DNA from: CAZHZT01 sp964537285
GTDB taxonomy: Bacteria; Bacteroidota; Bacteroidia; Chitinophagales; Saprospiraceae
Length of the DNA stretch: 64,000 bases
Assembly (NCBI GenBank): GCA_964537285.1
Contig: CAZHZT010000011.1
Span: forward strand, 1 to 64,000
Reading direction: 5' to 3'
The translations under genes and the position numbers were made by a program. This document shows, in pieces, positions 63,646 through 64,000 of this stretch. The first letter of the stretch is position 1; every line of letters starts with the position of its first letter. Below the pieces are notes generated by a model. It saw only the letters and a list, made by a program, of their open reading frames with translations, did not search any database and was not told where the DNA came from.

Positions 63646-63820
63646 TAATCTTCGCTCTTTGACAAATTGTGTGGAATTTGTCAATTCGCGGCGATATTTT
63701 CCTTAGAAAGAGGGCGAAAGCGCGTTTATTTTTCAAAGCGAAAATCGCTGAAAGAGCTATAATCTTATATCCAACAATAGACTTTTTCTTAAATTTTTAC
63801 TAAAAGTTTAAGAAAAGGTT
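63646..63820. repeat. Half family A joined to family E fragment
   Basis: TCTTTGACAAATTGTGTGGA at 63657-63676, then TTCGCGGCGATATTTTCCTT and GCGTTTATTTTTCAAAGCGA, a family E part in reverse orientation. This is a second junction of A and E, separate from that at 51191. Confidence 0.65.
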
Positions 63821-64000
63821 CTAGATGATTTCCTCTGACATGAACTGACTAAGAAATTCTTCAAGATAATTATTGAATTCTGCCGGCTTTTCCATCATGG
63901 GCGCATGACCGCACTCATCAACAAAATGCAAAGTGGAATTCTTTATCAACTCATGAAACTTCTCTCCTACAAAACTAGGAGTAACATTATCCTGAAGCCC
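63821..64000 (-). CDS. Alpha/beta hydrolase, C-terminal part (cut by window end)
   Basis: The last 59 residues of a minus-strand gene that continues past the window: GLQDNVTPSFVGEKFHELI, STLHFVDECGHAPMMEKPAEF and NNYLEEFL. The catalytic Asp region (QD..TP) and the catalytic His (CGHAPMMEKP) match the alpha/beta hydrolase fold. Substrate unknown. Confidence 0.75.
   Translation of the reverse strand, partial: GLQDNVTPSFVGEKFHELIKNSTLHFVDECGHAPMMEKPAEFNNYLEEFLSQFMSEEII

Noticed and set aside
12921..63680. CRISPR array made of the repeated GTTCTTTGACA motif
   Set aside because: Copies are kilobases apart, mostly paired as inverted repeats, with no regular spacers and no cas genes.

Overview
The window is a piece of a Bacteroidota chromosome. 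Three things point there: Bacteroidota-type promoters (TTG, then TAnnTTTG) such as the one before nadC; a protein with a C-terminal type IX secretion sorting domain (23857-26508); and a type VI secretion locus with the TssN/TssO-type parts of subtype iii. The DNA is AT-rich. Genus cannot be fixed from sequence alone; a Saprospiria- or Cytophagia-like member is possible. No rRNA or tRNA gene was seen.

Positions 186-34473 form one long, all-plus-strand type VI secretion (T6SSiii) locus. It runs in order: ClpV/TssH ATPase, TssO-like membrane protein, sheath TssB and TssC, tube protein TssD/Hcp, spike VgrG, a spike/effector-loading module (DUF3540-like, DUF2169, PAAR-like tip protein, second DUF2169, DUF3592-like membrane protein, two orphan proteins), baseplate TssE, TssF, TssG, membrane protein TssN and TssK. 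A signalling block follows (FHA protein, PP2C phosphatase, membrane Ser/Thr kinase). Next come envelope proteins (PKD lipoprotein, T9SS-exported PKD/Ig-like protein, outer-membrane candidate, TssR-like protein), a two-gene ABC transporter, a Cys-rich lipoprotein and one unknown protein. Kinase, phosphatase, FHA, ABC transporter and lipoprotein together look like the threonine-phosphorylation (PpkA/PppA/Fha/TagTSQ) control known from proteobacterial T6SSi, here in a T6SSiii locus without TssJLM. This is the most interesting system in the window.

Positions 34777-64000 are mostly housekeeping: nadC, pyrD, a Crp/Fnr regulator, dnaX, an SdiA-regulated-like protein, a very large soluble adenylyl cyclase-like protein (tandem cyclase, NTPase, TPR), a DksA-like protein, lspA, two ArsR regulators, tsaB, an S41 protease, an alpha/beta hydrolase, a second membrane cyclase, uvrB, DUF2147, an alkyltransferase-like protein, a TrpF-like protein, thrB, thrC, an M1 metallopeptidase and the end of another hydrolase. 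Two perfect parS palindromes near 60.5-61.0 kb suggest the origin-proximal part of the chromosome.

Intergenic spaces carry several families of long inverted repeats. Family A has ends like the rRNA boxA antitermination element (GTTCTTTGACA) and occurs at least eleven times, whole or broken. Family B has ends TTAAGTAGTTCACGGAATT. Family E contains a GGCCGAAAGGGC hairpin. Some copies are nested in each other.
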